Part shown: positions 19,211 through 28,323 of the stretch, in pieces
Layout: every line of letters begins with the position of its first letter
How positions within the stretch are numbered: position 1 is the first letter of the stretch
Origin: Pseudomonas sp. dw_358
Lineage (GTDB): Bacteria; Pseudomonadota; Gammaproteobacteria; Pseudomonadales; Pseudomonadaceae
Length of the DNA stretch: 64,000 nucleotides
Direction: 5' to 3'
Assembly (NCBI RefSeq): GCF_018449655.1
Contig: NZ_JAAVUX010000006.1
Location: forward strand, 186,001 to 250,000
The notes under the pieces: model-generated
Seen by the model: only the letters and a program-made list of their open reading frames with translations
What the model was told of the DNA's origin: nothing
Databases searched by the model: none
Program-made: the position numbers and the translations under genes

Positions 19211-20680
19211 TTAGAAAACCGAGGCGTAGTCGCCCAGTTCGACCTGGATCGACTTGATCCGGGTGTACTGCGCCAGCGAGCTAATGCCGTTTTCGCGACC
19301 GACGCCCGATTGCTTGTAGCCGCCCACCGGCATCTTCGCGTCGGACTCGCCCCAGGCGTTGATCCAGCAGATACCGGCTTCCAGTTGATGAATCACGCGG
19401 TGCGCGCGGGTCAGGTCGCGGGTGACGATACCGGCGGCCAGGCCGAACTCGGTGTCGTTGGCGCGGCGGATGACTTCGGCTTCGTTGTCGTAGGTGAGGA
19501 TGCTCATTACCGGGCCGAAGATCTCTTCGCGCACGATGGTCATCTCGTCGGTGCAGTCGGTGAACACGGTAGGCGCCACATAGGCACCATTGGCCAGCTC
19601 GCCGCCCAGACGATCGCCGCCGGTCAGCAGGCGTGCGCCTTCTTCTTTGCCCTTGGCGATGTAACCCAGCACGCTTTCCATGTGGGCAAAGCTCACCAGC
19701 GGGCCGAAGTTGGTGCTTTCATCCTGCGGGCAGCCAACGCGGATGCGTTTGACCCGCTCGGCGATCTTCGCTTCGAAGGCCCCCTGCAGAGCGGTGGGAA
19801 TGAACACCCGTGTGCCGTTGGTGCAAACCTGACCGGAGCTGTAGAAGTTGGCCATCATCGCGATGTCTGCTGCGCGGTCGAGGTCGGCGTCTTCGAATAT
19901 GATCAGCGGGCTTTTACCGCCCAGCTCCATGGTCACTTCCTTGAGCGACGAGCTCGATGCGCTGGCCATGACTTTCTTGCCGGTGTCGGTGCCGCCGGTG
20001 AACGAGATTTTTTCGATGCGCGGGTGCTCGGTCAGCCAGCCGCCGACCTCACGGCCGCTGCCGGTCAGGACGTTGAACACGCCATCGGGCAGGCCGGCTT
20101 CGGTGTAGATTTCCGCCAGCTTGAGGGTAGTCAGCGAGGTGACTTCGCTGGGCTTGAAGATCATCGCGTTACCGGCAGCGAGAGCCGGTGCCGATTTCCA
20201 CAGGGCTATCTGGATCGGGTAGTTCCACGCGCCGATGCCGACGGTGACGCCCAATGGCTCGCGGCGGGTGTAGACGAAGGAGGTGTCACGCAGCGGGATC
20301 TGCTCGCCTTCGATGGCGGGCACCAGGCCGGCGTAGTATTCCAGCACGTCGGCGCCGGTGACGATGTCGACGTAGCGGGTTTCCGAGTAGGCCTTGCCGG
20401 TGTCCAGGGTTTCCAGAGCGGCCAGTTCGTCATTGCGCTCGCGCAGGATGTCGACGGCGCGGCGCAGGATGCGTGAACGCTCCATGGCGGTCATCGCGGC
20501 CCAGACTTTCTGGCCTTGCTCGGCACTGACCACGGCGCGCTCGACGTCTGCCTGGCTGGCCCGTTGCACCAGCGCCAGCAGTTCGCCATTGGCCGGGTTG
20601 ATGGCCTCGAAAGTGGCATCGCTGGTAGCGTCAGAGTAGCCGCCGTGGATGTAAAGCTTTTGCAGTCCGAAACGGGCCAT
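19211..20680 (-). CDS. betB: betaine aldehyde dehydrogenase
   Basis: A 489-residue NAD(P)-dependent aldehyde dehydrogenase converting betaine aldehyde to glycine betaine. It has the oxyanion Asn region [21 protein letters not shown], the GSG(R)EVG coenzyme loop, the catalytic Glu in [20 protein letters not shown] and catalytic Cys in [13 protein letters not shown]. The length matches BetB. Order betI-betB-betA on the minus strand, with a 50-nt gap to betI, indicates one operon under BetI control. Confidence 0.97.
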   Translation of the reverse strand: MARFGLQKLYIHGGYSDATSDATFEAINPANGELLALVQRASQADVERAVVSAEQGQKVWAAMTAMERSRILRRAVDILRERNDELAALETLDTGKAYSETRYVDIVTGADVLEYYAGLVPAIEGEQIPLRDTSFVYTRREPLGVTVGIGAWNYPIQIALWKSAPALAAGNAMIFKPSEVTSLTTLKLAEIYTEAGLPDGVFNVLTGSGREVGGWLTEHPRIEKISFTGGTDTGKKVMASASSSSLKEVTMELGGKSPLIIFEDADLDRAADIAMMANFYSSGQVCTNGTRVFIPTALQGAFEAKIAERVKRIRVGCPQDESTNFGPLVSFAHMESVLGYIAKGKEEGARLLTGGDRLGGELANGAYVAPTVFTDCTDEMTIVREEIFGPVMSILTYDNEAEVIRRANDTEFGLAAGIVTRDLTRAHRVIHQLEAGICWINAWGESDAKMPVGGYKQSGVGRENGISSLAQYTRIKSIQVELGDYASVF

Positions 20681-20730
20681 AGTGTCCTCGCATGTGCATG
20701 TGTTTGAGGGGGATCGACGCTTGGCGTCGC

Positions 20731-21324
20731 TTATCCCACCTGTTTGGCTAACTGTAGATCCATGTACTCATAGGCAATCCGCTTGGCCTGGGCGGTGTCG
20801 AAGGCATCCCCTGACAGCGCGCCGCGCAGCCACAAGCCATCCACCAGGGCGGCCAGCCCGCGGGCCGCGCTGCGTGCCTGTTCCAGCGGCATGACGCGGC
20901 GGAACTGGCAGCACAGGTTGGAATACAGGCGGTGATCGTTGATCCGCTGCAACCGGTGGAGCGACGGCTGGTGCATGCTCGCGGCCCAGAAGGCCAGCCA
21001 GGTTTTCATGGCCGGGCCGTTGACCTGGCTGGCGTCGAAGTTGCCTTCGATGATCACCTGCAGATGGGCCCGCGGGCTGTCATCATCGAGCGCCTGGCGG
21101 CGTGCCGCCACGTTGATGATCAGCGCGTTCATCAGATAACGCATGGTCGCGGCGATCAGGCCGTTCTTGTCCTGAAAGTAGTGACTGATGATGCCGTTGG
21201 ACACCCCGGCCAATCGGGCAATCAAGGCAATACTGGCTTCCGCCATGCCCACTTGGTCAACCGCCGTCAGGGTGGCTTCGATCAACTGCTGACGACGAAT
21301 AGGTTGCATACCAACCTTGGGCAT
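20731..21324 (-). CDS. betI: choline-responsive TetR-family repressor BetI
   Basis: A 197-residue TetR regulator: N-terminal HTH ([51 protein letters not shown]) and an all-helical C-terminal ligand domain ending [10 protein letters not shown]. BetI represses betIBA and is released by choline. The start at 21324 is preceded by AAGGAGA at good spacing; 17 upstream residues of the longer frame are not supported. A long palindrome ~70-90 nt upstream (21391-21416) is the likely operator. Confidence 0.95.
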   Translation of the reverse strand: MPKVGMQPIRRQQLIEATLTAVDQVGMAEASIALIARLAGVSNGIISHYFQDKNGLIAATMRYLMNALIINVAARRQALDDDSPRAHLQVIIEGNFDASQVNGPAMKTWLAFWAASMHQPSLHRLQRINDHRLYSNLCCQFRRVMPLEQARSAARGLAALVDGLWLRGALSGDAFDTAQAKRIAYEYMDLQLAKQVG

Positions 21325-21390
21325 GGGCCTGTCTCCTTGGGCTTTCGTGCAAATCTTGGCGCCCGACCGAATCAAATCAGTCTATTTTAT

Positions 21391-21416
21391 TTTTATTGAT
21401 CGTTCAATCAATAAAA
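21391..21416. promoter_or_regulatory. candidate BetI operator upstream of betI
   Basis: Perfect inverted repeat with 10-nt arms TTTTATTGAT and ATCAATAAAA around a 6-nt centre. The centre CGTTCA offers an overlapping inner dyad TTGAtcgTTCAA. It lies 67 nt upstream of the betI start, in an AT-rich patch suited to a promoter. BetI is known to bind AT-rich ATTGA/TCAAT palindromes; assignment to BetI is by position and shape. Confidence 0.8.
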
Positions 21417-21480
21417 AACATCGGGCGTCGAACGGCACCTCGATGACCGAGGTGGGGGGAGGGCAAGAAATACGCCAACA

Positions 21481-21511
21481 GCCGAGGAGCGATCAATGAT
21501 CACTCCTCGGC
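21481..21511 (-). terminator. strong hairpin after cbcV
   Basis: Arms GCCGAGGAG and CTCCTCGGC with an inner GATC/GATC pairing give a long near-perfect stem 14 nt past the cbcV stop. A modest U-rich stretch follows on the minus strand. It probably ends the cbcXWV transcript and separates it from the bet promoter. Confidence 0.6.
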
Positions 21512-21524
21512 CGGGTCCTGTTGC

Positions 21525-22703
21525 TCACCCCAGGTTTTTACCCAGCAGCGCGTGATACAGCTCGGTATCACCGAGAATGCCCACGACTTCGTTGTTGTCC
21601 TGCAGCACCAGCTTGTTGCCGGTGTGATAGCGGATCTGCAACGCGTCGCGCATGCCGATGTCGGCGTGCACCACGGTCGGGTAGCGGCCGAGACTCTCGA
21701 CCGACTGGCCCGGAACCCAGGCCTGGGTGTTGAGGGCATCGCCGCCTTGGCGGGCGCTGGTCAGCGAGTGGCCTTCGCCCAGGTTCAGCCAAGAATCCAC
21801 GCCAGGGTCCAGACAGACCGAGCCGTTGATGCGCTTGCAGTTGTCCAGGGTGCGCATCAGGCTGCGACCGCGCAACACGTTGAGCGGGTTGGTGTGGGCG
21901 ACGAAAGTGCGTACGTATTCGTCTGCCGGGTTGAGCACGATGTCTTCCGGCTTGCTGTACTGAACAATCTTGCCGTCTTTCATGATGGCGATGCGGCTGC
22001 CCAGCTTGAGCGCCTCGTCCAGGTCATGGCTGACGAACACGATAGTCTTGTGCAGCTTGCGTTGCAGTTCCAGCAATTCGTCCTGCAGGCCCTGACGGAT
22101 CAACGGGTCAAGTGCAGAGAAGGGTTCGTCCATCAACAGGATGTCGGCGTCCATGGCCAGCGCCCGGGCCAGCCCGACGCGCTGTTGCATGCCGCCGGAG
22201 AGCTCGTCGGGCTTCTTGTTGCGCCATTGGGTCAGGCCCACCAGCTCAAGCTTTTCATCCACCAGCTTGTTGCGTTCCTTGTCAGGACGGCCCTGCATTT
22301 CCAGGCCGAAGCTGATGTTTTCGCGCACCGTCAGCCAAGGCATCAGGGCGAACTTCTGGAACACCATGGCTATGCGCTTGGTGCGCATCAGCTTGAGTTC
22401 GGCCGGGGAACAGGAGGCGATGTTGATCTGCGCGCCTTCGTGCTCGACGAACAGCGAGCCGCGGCTCACGGTGTTGAGACCGTTGATGCAGCGCAGCAGG
22501 CTGGACTTGCCCGAACCGGACAAGCCCATCAGCACGCAGATTTCGCCCTTTTCGATGGACAGGCTGGCTTTTTCCACGCCGACGATCTGCCCGGTCTTCT
22601 TGAGGATCTGCGCGCGATCCATCCCCTGGTCCAGCAGCTTCAAGGCCTCGCGAGGGTCCTTGGTAAAAATCACATCGACGTTTTCGAAACGAATGATGCT
22701 CAT
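21525..22703 (-). CDS. cbcV: quaternary-amine ABC importer ATPase
   Basis: A 392-residue ATPase of the glycine betaine/choline importer class. Walker A is MGLSGSGKSSLLR, the signature LSGGMQQRVGLARALA, Walker B ADILLMDEPFSALDP, and the H-loop FVSHDLDEALK. The long C-terminal extension (about 270-392) looks like the CBS-type regulatory part of ProV/OpuAA proteins. It overlaps cbcW by 4 nt (ATGA), so the subunits are translationally coupled. In P. aeruginosa the CbcXWV core is shared by several binding proteins for choline, betaine and carnitine; that is recalled, not seen here. Confidence 0.95.
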   Translation of the reverse strand: MSIIRFENVDVIFTKDPREALKLLDQGMDRAQILKKTGQIVGVEKASLSIEKGEICVLMGLSGSGKSSLLRCINGLNTVSRGSLFVEHEGAQINIASCSPAELKLMRTKRIAMVFQKFALMPWLTVRENISFGLEMQGRPDKERNKLVDEKLELVGLTQWRNKKPDELSGGMQQRVGLARALAMDADILLMDEPFSALDPLIRQGLQDELLELQRKLHKTIVFVSHDLDEALKLGSRIAIMKDGKIVQYSKPEDIVLNPADEYVRTFVAHTNPLNVLRGRSLMRTLDNCKRINGSVCLDPGVDSWLNLGEGHSLTSARQGGDALNTQAWVPGQSVESLGRYPTVVHADIGMRDALQIRYHTGNKLVLQDNNEVVGILGDTELYHALLGKNLG

Positions 22704-23545
22704 GCGTCACCCCCGATCTTCAGGTCCGGCTGTTTGCAGATGCGGTCCAGCATGATGGCCAGCAACACGATCGCCAGGCCCGCTTCGAAGCCCAGAGCGA
22801 TATCGGCGGTGTTCAAGGCGTTGACCACGGGCTTGCCCAGGCCATCAGCGCCCACCAGGGCGGCGATCACCACCATGGACAGCGACAGCATGATGCACTG
22901 GGTGATGCCGGCGGCGATGCTGGGCATGGCGTAAGGCAATTCGATGCGCGACAGCAGTTGGCGGCGCGAGCAGCCGAAGGCCTTGCCGGCGTCCATCAGC
23001 TCGTGGGGCACGTCGCGAATGCCCAGATAGGTCAGGCGGATCGGCGCCGCAATGGCGAAGACCACGGTGGAAATCAGCCCGGGCACTACGCCCAGGCCGA
23101 AGAGTGTCAGGGTAGGGATCAGGTAAACGAAGGTTGGAACGGTCTGCATCAAGTCGAGTACAGGACGCATCATGGTGTAGAACATCGGCTTGTGGGCCGC
23201 CACGATACCCAGCGGCACACCGATCACCACGCACACGGCGGTGGCGAACAGCACCTGGGCGAGGGTCTCCATGGTCTCCTGCCAGTAGCCGAGGTTGAGG
23301 ATCAGCAGAAACGACAGCACCACGAAGGCGGTCAGCCCCCACTTGCGCTGGATGAAATGCGCCAGAGCGGCGATCAACGCGGTCAGTACAAAGGGGTTGA
23401 ACCAGGTCAGACCGAACGTGAGGCCGTGGATCAGGCTCTCCAGTGTCGATGAGATCAGGTCGAAGGTGCTGGCGCCGTGGCGGGTCAGCCAGTCGACGAA
23501 GGCCGCAATGTATTCGCCCAGTGGGAGTTTATGATCAGTCAGCAT
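22700..23545 (-). CDS. cbcW: quaternary-amine ABC importer permease
   Basis: A 281-residue inner-membrane permease with about six transmembrane segments. The cytoplasmic EAA-type loop is visible around GIRDVPHELMDAGKAFGCSRRQLLSRIELPYAMPSI. The start at 23545 gives MLTDHKLPLGEYIAAFVDW, which fits the family; an upstream in-frame ATG at 23563 has no better ribosome binding site. It forms the transmembrane channel for CbcX and other binding proteins, powered by CbcV. It overlaps cbcV and follows cbcX by 65 nt. Confidence 0.94.
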   Translation of the reverse strand: MLTDHKLPLGEYIAAFVDWLTRHGASTFDLISSTLESLIHGLTFGLTWFNPFVLTALIAALAHFIQRKWGLTAFVVLSFLLILNLGYWQETMETLAQVLFATAVCVVIGVPLGIVAAHKPMFYTMMRPVLDLMQTVPTFVYLIPTLTLFGLGVVPGLISTVVFAIAAPIRLTYLGIRDVPHELMDAGKAFGCSRRQLLSRIELPYAMPSIAAGITQCIMLSLSMVVIAALVGADGLGKPVVNALNTADIALGFEAGLAIVLLAIMLDRICKQPDLKIGGDA

Positions 23546-23610
23546 GGTAGTGAACGTCCGCATGCGGGGGGAAGACAGGGGCCGACGCGGCGTACCGCGT
23601 CGGCACCGCG

Positions 23611-24558
23611 TTACTGGGTCAGCTTGGCTTTGGCGGCCTCCAGGCCTGGTTTACCATCAATGGTGGTGACGCCGGCGAGCCAGGTATCAAGTACTTGTGG
23701 GTTCTTCTTCAGCCATGCCTTGGCAGCAACATCTGGCTTCATCTTGTCGTCGAGGATGTTGCCCATCAGCGAGCTCTCCATCGGCAGCGTGAACGACAGA
23801 TTTTTCAGCAGTTGGCCAACGTTGCTGCATTCCTGGGTGTAGCCCTTGCGCACGTTGGTGTAGACGGTGGCCTGGCCGAAGTTCGGGCCGAAGTAGTCAT
23901 CGCCACCGGTCAGGTATTTGATTTTGAAGCGGGTGTTCATCGGGTGCGGTTCCCAGCCCAGGAACACCACGTCGGTGTGACGTTTGGTGGCGCGGTCGAC
24001 CTGGGACAGCATGCCGGCTTCGCTGGACTCGACGACTTTGAAGCCGGCGTCTTTCAGGCCGAAGGCGTTCTTGTCGATCATGCTCTGGATCAGGCGGTTA
24101 CCGTCGTTGCCTGGCTCGATGCCGTAAATCTTGCCGTCCAGTTCTTTCTTGAATTTGACGATGTCGGCAAAGTCGTGAAGACCTTTGTCATACAGCTCCT
24201 GCGGAACCGCCAGGGTGTACTTGGCGTTTTCCAGGTTGGCGCGCACGGTTTCCACGGTGCCGGCATCGCGGTAAGGCTTGATGTCGTTTTCCATGGTCGG
24301 CATCCAGTTACCCAGGAAGACGTCCATGTTCTTGCCATCGGCCAGGGACTTGAAGGTCACCGGGACCGAAATCATGGTGGTCTTGGTCTTGTAACCGAGG
24401 GATTCGAGGACAGCACTGGTGACGGCGGTGGTCACGGTGTTGTCGGTCCAACCGACATCCGAGAAGTTGACCAGACCGCATTGCGCCGGTTCAGCCGCCT
24501 GGGCCAGCACGGGGAGACTCAGCAAAGCAGCCAGCAACATCGAAGGTGAAGCTTTCAT
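23611..24558 (-). CDS. cbcX: periplasmic choline-binding protein of the CbcXWV importer
   Basis: A 315-residue OpuAC/ProX-type binding protein. Signal peptide MKASPSMLLAALLSLPVLAQA, then AEPAQCGLVNFSDVGWTDNTVTTAVTSAVLE, where the FSDVGWTDN stretch and later FLGNWMPTM and FLGWEPHPMN supply the aromatic box typical of quaternary-ammonium binders. Start 24558 has AGGAG at ideal spacing; the 42 extra upstream residues are leader. It heads the cbcXWV operon on the minus strand, divergent from sdaB. Three tandem direct repeats lie ~160-210 nt upstream, a possible activator site. Confidence 0.95.
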   Translation of the reverse strand: MKASPSMLLAALLSLPVLAQAAEPAQCGLVNFSDVGWTDNTVTTAVTSAVLESLGYKTKTTMISVPVTFKSLADGKNMDVFLGNWMPTMENDIKPYRDAGTVETVRANLENAKYTLAVPQELYDKGLHDFADIVKFKKELDGKIYGIEPGNDGNRLIQSMIDKNAFGLKDAGFKVVESSEAGMLSQVDRATKRHTDVVFLGWEPHPMNTRFKIKYLTGGDDYFGPNFGQATVYTNVRKGYTQECSNVGQLLKNLSFTLPMESSLMGNILDDKMKPDVAAKAWLKKNPQVLDTWLAGVTTIDGKPGLEAAKAKLTQ

Positions 24559-24717
24559 GGGTGGACTCCTGGAGGTTTTTCCTTGCGGCGCGCCACGTGA
24601 CGCGCTGCGCTGTCGTGAATGCTTGATGGGCGGGATTCTGCCTGGGGCAGGGTCGCGCCTTGCAACCGAGTCGGGACCGATCATGTACCAGTGAAAATCA
24701 CACGCCTACAGGGGGGG

Positions 24718-24770
24718 TCGTAACCAGTACAGGCAGGGTCGTATCCAGTGTCGACGAGGTCGTTTACAGA
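24718..24770. promoter_or_regulatory. three tandem direct repeats upstream of cbcX
   Basis: GTCGTAACCAGT (24718), GTCGTATCCAGT (24738) and GTCGTTTACAG (24759) are spaced 20 and 21 nt apart, about two helical turns. This arrangement fits tandem binding by an AraC-type activator such as GbdR, encoded 2 kb away, but no binding site is proven. The repeats start 160 nt upstream of cbcX and ~280-330 nt upstream of sdaB. Confidence 0.55.
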
Positions 24771-24792
24771 TTTGCGAGACCCGCCCCCAGCC

Positions 24793-24880
24793 CTGCAGGA
24801 TCGAGCTTGCTCGGCAAGAACGCACCGCCACATGGCGGTCGGGACGCAGTGTCTGGTTCCCGAGCAAGTTCGGTGCTACC
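24793..24880. repeat. paired REP element
   Basis: Left unit CTGCAGGATCGAGCTTGCTC and right unit TTCCCGAGCAAGTTCGGTGC, somewhat diverged from the other copies. It is located between the divergent cbcX and sdaB genes. Confidence 0.8.
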
Positions 24881-25047
24881 GATCGAGATGCCTCATGTGC
24901 CACTTGCGACACTACACTGAGACAGGGCGCAGACAAGCAAGACCACGTCGGTTGCAGGCGTCAGACGCTTCAGCAATCGGCCCATCATGAATGCCTATTC
25001 GCGGGTGCCTCATCCCCGTCCCGTCATCGCAAAGGAGCCTTGCGGCC

Positions 25048-26424
25048 ATGGCCATCAGCGTGTTCGACCTGTTCAAGATCGGCATCGGACCTTCCAGTTC
25101 CCACACCGTGGGCCCCATGCGCGCGGCGGCGCTGTTCACTCAGGGCTTGCGTGACCGCGACGAACTGAACCAGGTGCGGCGGGTGGAGGTGCGCCTGTAT
25201 GGCTCGCTGTCCGCCACCGGGATCGGACACGGAAGTGACAACGCGGTGATCATGGGCTTGATGGGCGAATGGCCGGACGCGATCGACCCGTCCACCATCG
25301 GTGCGCGTATCGAGACCCTGCGCGAAAGCCACACGCTGCTGCTGGCCGGGCGCCTGCCCATCCCTTTCGTCTGGGAGCGCGACATGCTGCTGCTCGACGA
25401 GAATCTGCCCTACCACCCCAACGCCATGACCTTGATCGCCCAGGGCGAGCACGGCGAACTCAGTCGCGACACCTACTACTCGGTGGGTGGCGGTTTTGTC
25501 GTTGACGCCGCGCAGGCGGCCAGCGGCGTGCTGGATGCCGACAACACCGTGTTGCCTTACGACTTCAATTCGGCGGTGGAGCTGCTGGAGTTGTGCGAGA
25601 CCCACGGGCTGCGGGTGTCGGAACTGATGCTGGCCAACGAAAAGGTCTGGCGCAGTGAGGAAGAAATCCGCGCCGGCCTGATGAAGCTCTGGCGGGCCAT
25701 GCAGGATTGCGTCGAACAGGGCCTCAAGCACGAAGGCATTCTGCCAGGCGGCCTGTTCGTGCGCCGTCGCGCAGCCAAGCTGCACCGCAGCTTGTTGGAG
25801 CTGAACAAGCCCAATGTCATCGGCTCGACCTTGAGTGCAATGGAGTGGGTCAACCTGTTCGCCCTCGCGGTCAACGAAGAAAACGCCGCCGGTGGGCGCA
25901 TGGTCACCGCGCCCACCAACGGCGCTGCGGGGATCATTCCGGCCGTGCTGCACTACTACATGAAGTTCAGCGACGAGGTCAGCGAAGCCAATGTCGTCGA
26001 CTACCTGCTGGCGGCGGCGGCGATCGGCATCCTGTGCAAGAAGAACGCGTCGATTTCGGGGGCTGAGGTCGGCTGTCAGGGCGAAGTGGGCTCGGCCTGC
26101 GCCATGGCCGCCGCGGGGCTGGCGGAAATTCTCGGCGCCACACCGGCGCAGCTGGAAAATGCGGCGGAAATTGGCCTGGAACATAACCTCGGGCTGACCT
26201 GCGACCCGGTGGGCGGGCTGGTTCAGGTGCCGTGCATCGAGCGTAATGCCATTGCTGCCGTGAAGGCGATCAACGCCGCGCAGATGGCCCTGCGCGGCGA
26301 CGGTATCCACTTTATCTCGCTGGACCGGGTAATACGCACCATGCGTGACACCGGTGCCGACATGCACGACAAGTACAAGGAAACCTCTCGGGGCGGCCTG
26401 GCGGTCAGTGCTATCGAGTGCTGA
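25048..26424 (+). CDS. sdaB: L-serine ammonia-lyase (iron-sulfur)
   Basis: A 458-residue single-chain L-serine dehydratase that deaminates serine to pyruvate. The N-terminal beta domain begins [22 protein letters not shown]. The alpha domain carries the cluster cysteines in [30 protein letters not shown] and [18 protein letters not shown]. Start 25048 follows AAAGGAG by about 11 nt. It closes the betaine pathway in this window: glycine made by SoxBDAG becomes serine through GlyA, then pyruvate here. It is divergent from cbcX and precedes gbdR. Confidence 0.96.
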   Translation: MAISVFDLFKIGIGPSSSHTVGPMRAAALFTQGLRDRDELNQVRRVEVRLYGSLSATGIGHGSDNAVIMGLMGEWPDAIDPSTIGARIETLRESHTLLLAGRLPIPFVWERDMLLLDENLPYHPNAMTLIAQGEHGELSRDTYYSVGGGFVVDAAQAASGVLDADNTVLPYDFNSAVELLELCETHGLRVSELMLANEKVWRSEEEIRAGLMKLWRAMQDCVEQGLKHEGILPGGLFVRRRAAKLHRSLLELNKPNVIGSTLSAMEWVNLFALAVNEENAAGGRMVTAPTNGAAGIIPAVLHYYMKFSDEVSEANVVDYLLAAAAIGILCKKNASISGAEVGCQGEVGSACAMAAAGLAEILGATPAQLENAAEIGLEHNLGLTCDPVGGLVQVPCIERNAIAAVKAINAAQMALRGDGIHFISLDRVIRTMRDTGADMHDKYKETSRGGLAVSAIEC

Positions 26425-26826
26425 CTGCGCGGTTTTTGCTCGTTTATTGATCTCGTGCAACTTTTTGGCGCGTCTGCTTCGACGCGCCATGTCCCTTCAA
26501 GGCATATGGCTTAATGCCAGTCCCCACTTTTTTCGTGTGCCTTTGAGTGACATCGCCTTTTGTCGCTTTTTGAACAGCCTCACATCAGTGCTACCGAATT
26601 GCTCAAGCGCGCTCAGCCCTTGGGCTTTAGCCGTGTGCAGGATTTTTGTGCGCCCGCTCTGCGTCGGCCCAAAGCGTCGTTTTTGGGTTTTATTGAATGT
26701 GCATTCAAGTTTAGGCATGGCATTTGCGTTGTCATTACCAACGCTTGGCAGAGTCCTCCTCAAGGAGGGCCGGAAAAAAGAGCCTCCGCCTGAGGCCAAC
26801 CACCGCTTGTGTGAGGAGATACCGCG
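26425..26826. other. 402-bp region upstream of gbdR
   Basis: No convincing gene. It holds a perfect 9-bp-arm palindrome (TGGCGCGTC ... GACGCGCCA, 26466-26489) 41 nt after the sdaB stop, possibly an mRNA 3' structure, and a sigma-54-like promoter at 26713-26728 for gbdR. The ~98-nt interval between that promoter and the gbdR start would be the leader. An opposite-strand open frame here overlaps the gbdR start and looks non-coding. Confidence 0.7.
26713..26728 (+). promoter_or_regulatory. sigma-54 (-24/-12) promoter of gbdR
   Basis: AGGCATGGCATTTGCG matches the sigma-54 consensus TGGCACGNNNNTTGCW at GGCA, at the following G and at TTGC, with the correct 12-nt GG-to-GC spacing. It is 99 nt upstream of the gbdR ATG. 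From memory, gbdR in P. aeruginosa is transcribed by RpoN under NtrC/CbrB control, which agrees with this placement. Confidence 0.8.
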
Positions 26827-27930
26827 ATGACGTCGTTCAACTCCGGGGCCCAACCCCAGAACCGTGCGCCTCAATCCATCGGCTTTCTGCTGCTGGACAA
26901 CTTCACTCTGATTTCACTGGCTTCGGCGGTCGAACCGCTGCGCATGGCCAACCAGCTGTCAGGTCGCGAGTTGTATCGCTGGACCACACTGAGCGTCGAT
27001 GGTGGCCAGGTCTGGGCCAGCGACGGCCTGCAGATCACCCCCGATGCCGCCATGCATCAAGCGCCCGTCCTGGATACGGTCATCGTCTGTGGTGGTGTCG
27101 GCATTCAGCGCACCGTCACCCGCGAACACGTCACCTGGCTGCAAAGCCAGGCGCGCCAGTCCCGTCGCCTTGGCGCCGTGTGCACCGGCAGCTGGGCGCT
27201 GGCCTGTGCCGGCCTGCTCGACGGTTTCGATTGCAGTGTGCACTGGGAATGTCTGGCGTCGATGCAGGAGGCGTTCCCGCGCGTAGCCATGAGCACGCGC
27301 CTGTTCACCCTGGACCGCAACCGTTTCACCAGCTCCGGTGGCACCGCGCCGCTGGACATGATGTTGCACCTGATCAGCCGTGACCATGGCCGTGAGCTGT
27401 CGGCGGCTATTTCGGAGATGTTTGTCTACGAGCGCATCCGCAACGAACAGGATCACCAGCGCGTGCCGCTCAAACACATGCTGGGTACCAATCAGCCGAA
27501 GTTGCAGGAAATTGTCGCGCTGATGGAAGCCAACCTGGAAGAGCCCATCGACCTGGATGAGCTGGCGGTGTACGTCGCCGTGTCGCGCCGGCAGCTGGAG
27601 CGGCTGTTCCAGAAATACCTGCACTGCTCGCCGTCGCGCTATTACCTCAAACTGCGCCTGATTCGTGCGCGGCAACTGCTCAAGCAGACGCCCATGTCGA
27701 TCATCGAAGTGGCGTCGGTGTGCGGGTTCGTGTCGACGCCGCACTTCTCCAAATGCTACCGCGAATACTTCGGCATTCCGCCGCGTGACGAGCGCGTAGG
27801 CTCCAACACGACCCAGCAAATCGCCATGTTGCCGATCCCGCCGGGCATGGTCCTGGCACCGTTGTCCGGGCCGATGTCGGCGTTGAGTCAGGCGCGCAAC
27901 GAATCGACGTTTGCCAGTGTGAGGCTGTAG
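26827..27930 (+). CDS. gbdR: GbdR, AraC-family activator of betaine catabolism
   Basis: A 367-residue regulator. Residues ~17-190 form a DJ-1/GATase1-like sensor domain (IGFLLLDNFTLISLASAVEPLRMAN, LGAVCTGSWALACAGLL with the nucleophile-elbow-like Cys). The C-terminal ~100 residues carry two AraC HTH motifs (LDELAVYVAVSRRQLERLFQKYL and IIEVASVCGFVSTPHFSKCYREYFG). GbdR responds to glycine betaine and dimethylglycine and activates gbcA/B, dgc, cbcX and sox genes in P. aeruginosa. The RBS is GGAG with longer spacing, and a sigma-54 promoter lies 99 nt upstream, linking it to nitrogen and carbon control. Confidence 0.95.
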   Translation: MTSFNSGAQPQNRAPQSIGFLLLDNFTLISLASAVEPLRMANQLSGRELYRWTTLSVDGGQVWASDGLQITPDAAMHQAPVLDTVIVCGGVGIQRTVTREHVTWLQSQARQSRRLGAVCTGSWALACAGLLDGFDCSVHWECLASMQEAFPRVAMSTRLFTLDRNRFTSSGGTAPLDMMLHLISRDHGRELSAAISEMFVYERIRNEQDHQRVPLKHMLGTNQPKLQEIVALMEANLEEPIDLDELAVYVAVSRRQLERLFQKYLHCSPSRYYLKLRLIRARQLLKQTPMSIIEVASVCGFVSTPHFSKCYREYFGIPPRDERVGSNTTQQIAMLPIPPGMVLAPLSGPMSALSQARNESTFASVRL

Positions 27931-27947
27931 ACCCTGATCGCGGGCCT

Positions 27948-28208
27948 CTATCCCCGAGCCTGATGAAACTGCGCCAACGCCGGCAACAGCTGCTTGTCGA
28001 TCGCCTGGCGCACCGCCGGCAGGATGGTCGCGCGGCCGGTGAGCATGTGCTCGACCATGCTGCGCAGCGCCTTGGCCCGCGACTCGCTCAAGCCGCGCAC
28101 GGCACACTCGCACGCCTGCTCGGCACTGGCACCCGGCGGCGTTTCAAAACCCAGCGAGCGCAGCTGGCCCAGCAGGTCTTCCTGATCGATCAAATCGGCA
28201 TGCATCAT
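27948..28208 (-). CDS. conserved-looking small protein at the end of the carnitine operon
   Basis: An 86-residue hydrophilic, mostly helical protein (HADLIDQEDLLGQLRSLGF ... ATILPAVRQAIDKQLLPALAQFHQ). The start at 28208 has AAGGA 8 nt upstream; an ATG three bases later is an alternative. It lies 115 nt downstream of cdhB on the same strand and could be the last gene of cdhCAB. No domain recognised, no signal peptide or membrane segment. It is convergent with gbdR, 17 bp away. Coding is supported by the RBS and balanced amino-acid composition, but function is unknown. Confidence 0.6.
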   Translation of the reverse strand: MMHADLIDQEDLLGQLRSLGFETPPGASAEQACECAVRGLSESRAKALRSMVEHMLTGRATILPAVRQAIDKQLLPALAQFHQARG

Positions 28209-28323
28209 GACGCGGGTCCTTATGGGTGGCGTGATGTTCAGTCGATAATGGAAGCGTCGAGAAGACTCGGCAAGGGATGCGCGCCGGGATGTCCGGGATG
28301 CGCATGAACAGGTCGTTTTTGGT

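Larger units (their letters stand above)
24559..25047. other. 489-bp divergent intergenic region, cbcX / sdaB
   Basis: No gene is supported here. It contains, left to right, the cbcX ribosome binding site, three ~12-nt direct repeats (24718-24770), a paired REP (24793-24880) and the AAAGGAG site of sdaB. A REP between two divergent promoters is unusual because such elements normally follow genes. Short open frames here translate the REP. Confidence 0.7.

Noticed and set aside
26497..26874. 125-codon minus-strand frame upstream of gbdR
   Set aside because: It overlaps the gbdR start and the sigma-54-like promoter, is very rich in Arg/Ser/Lys and has no domain.
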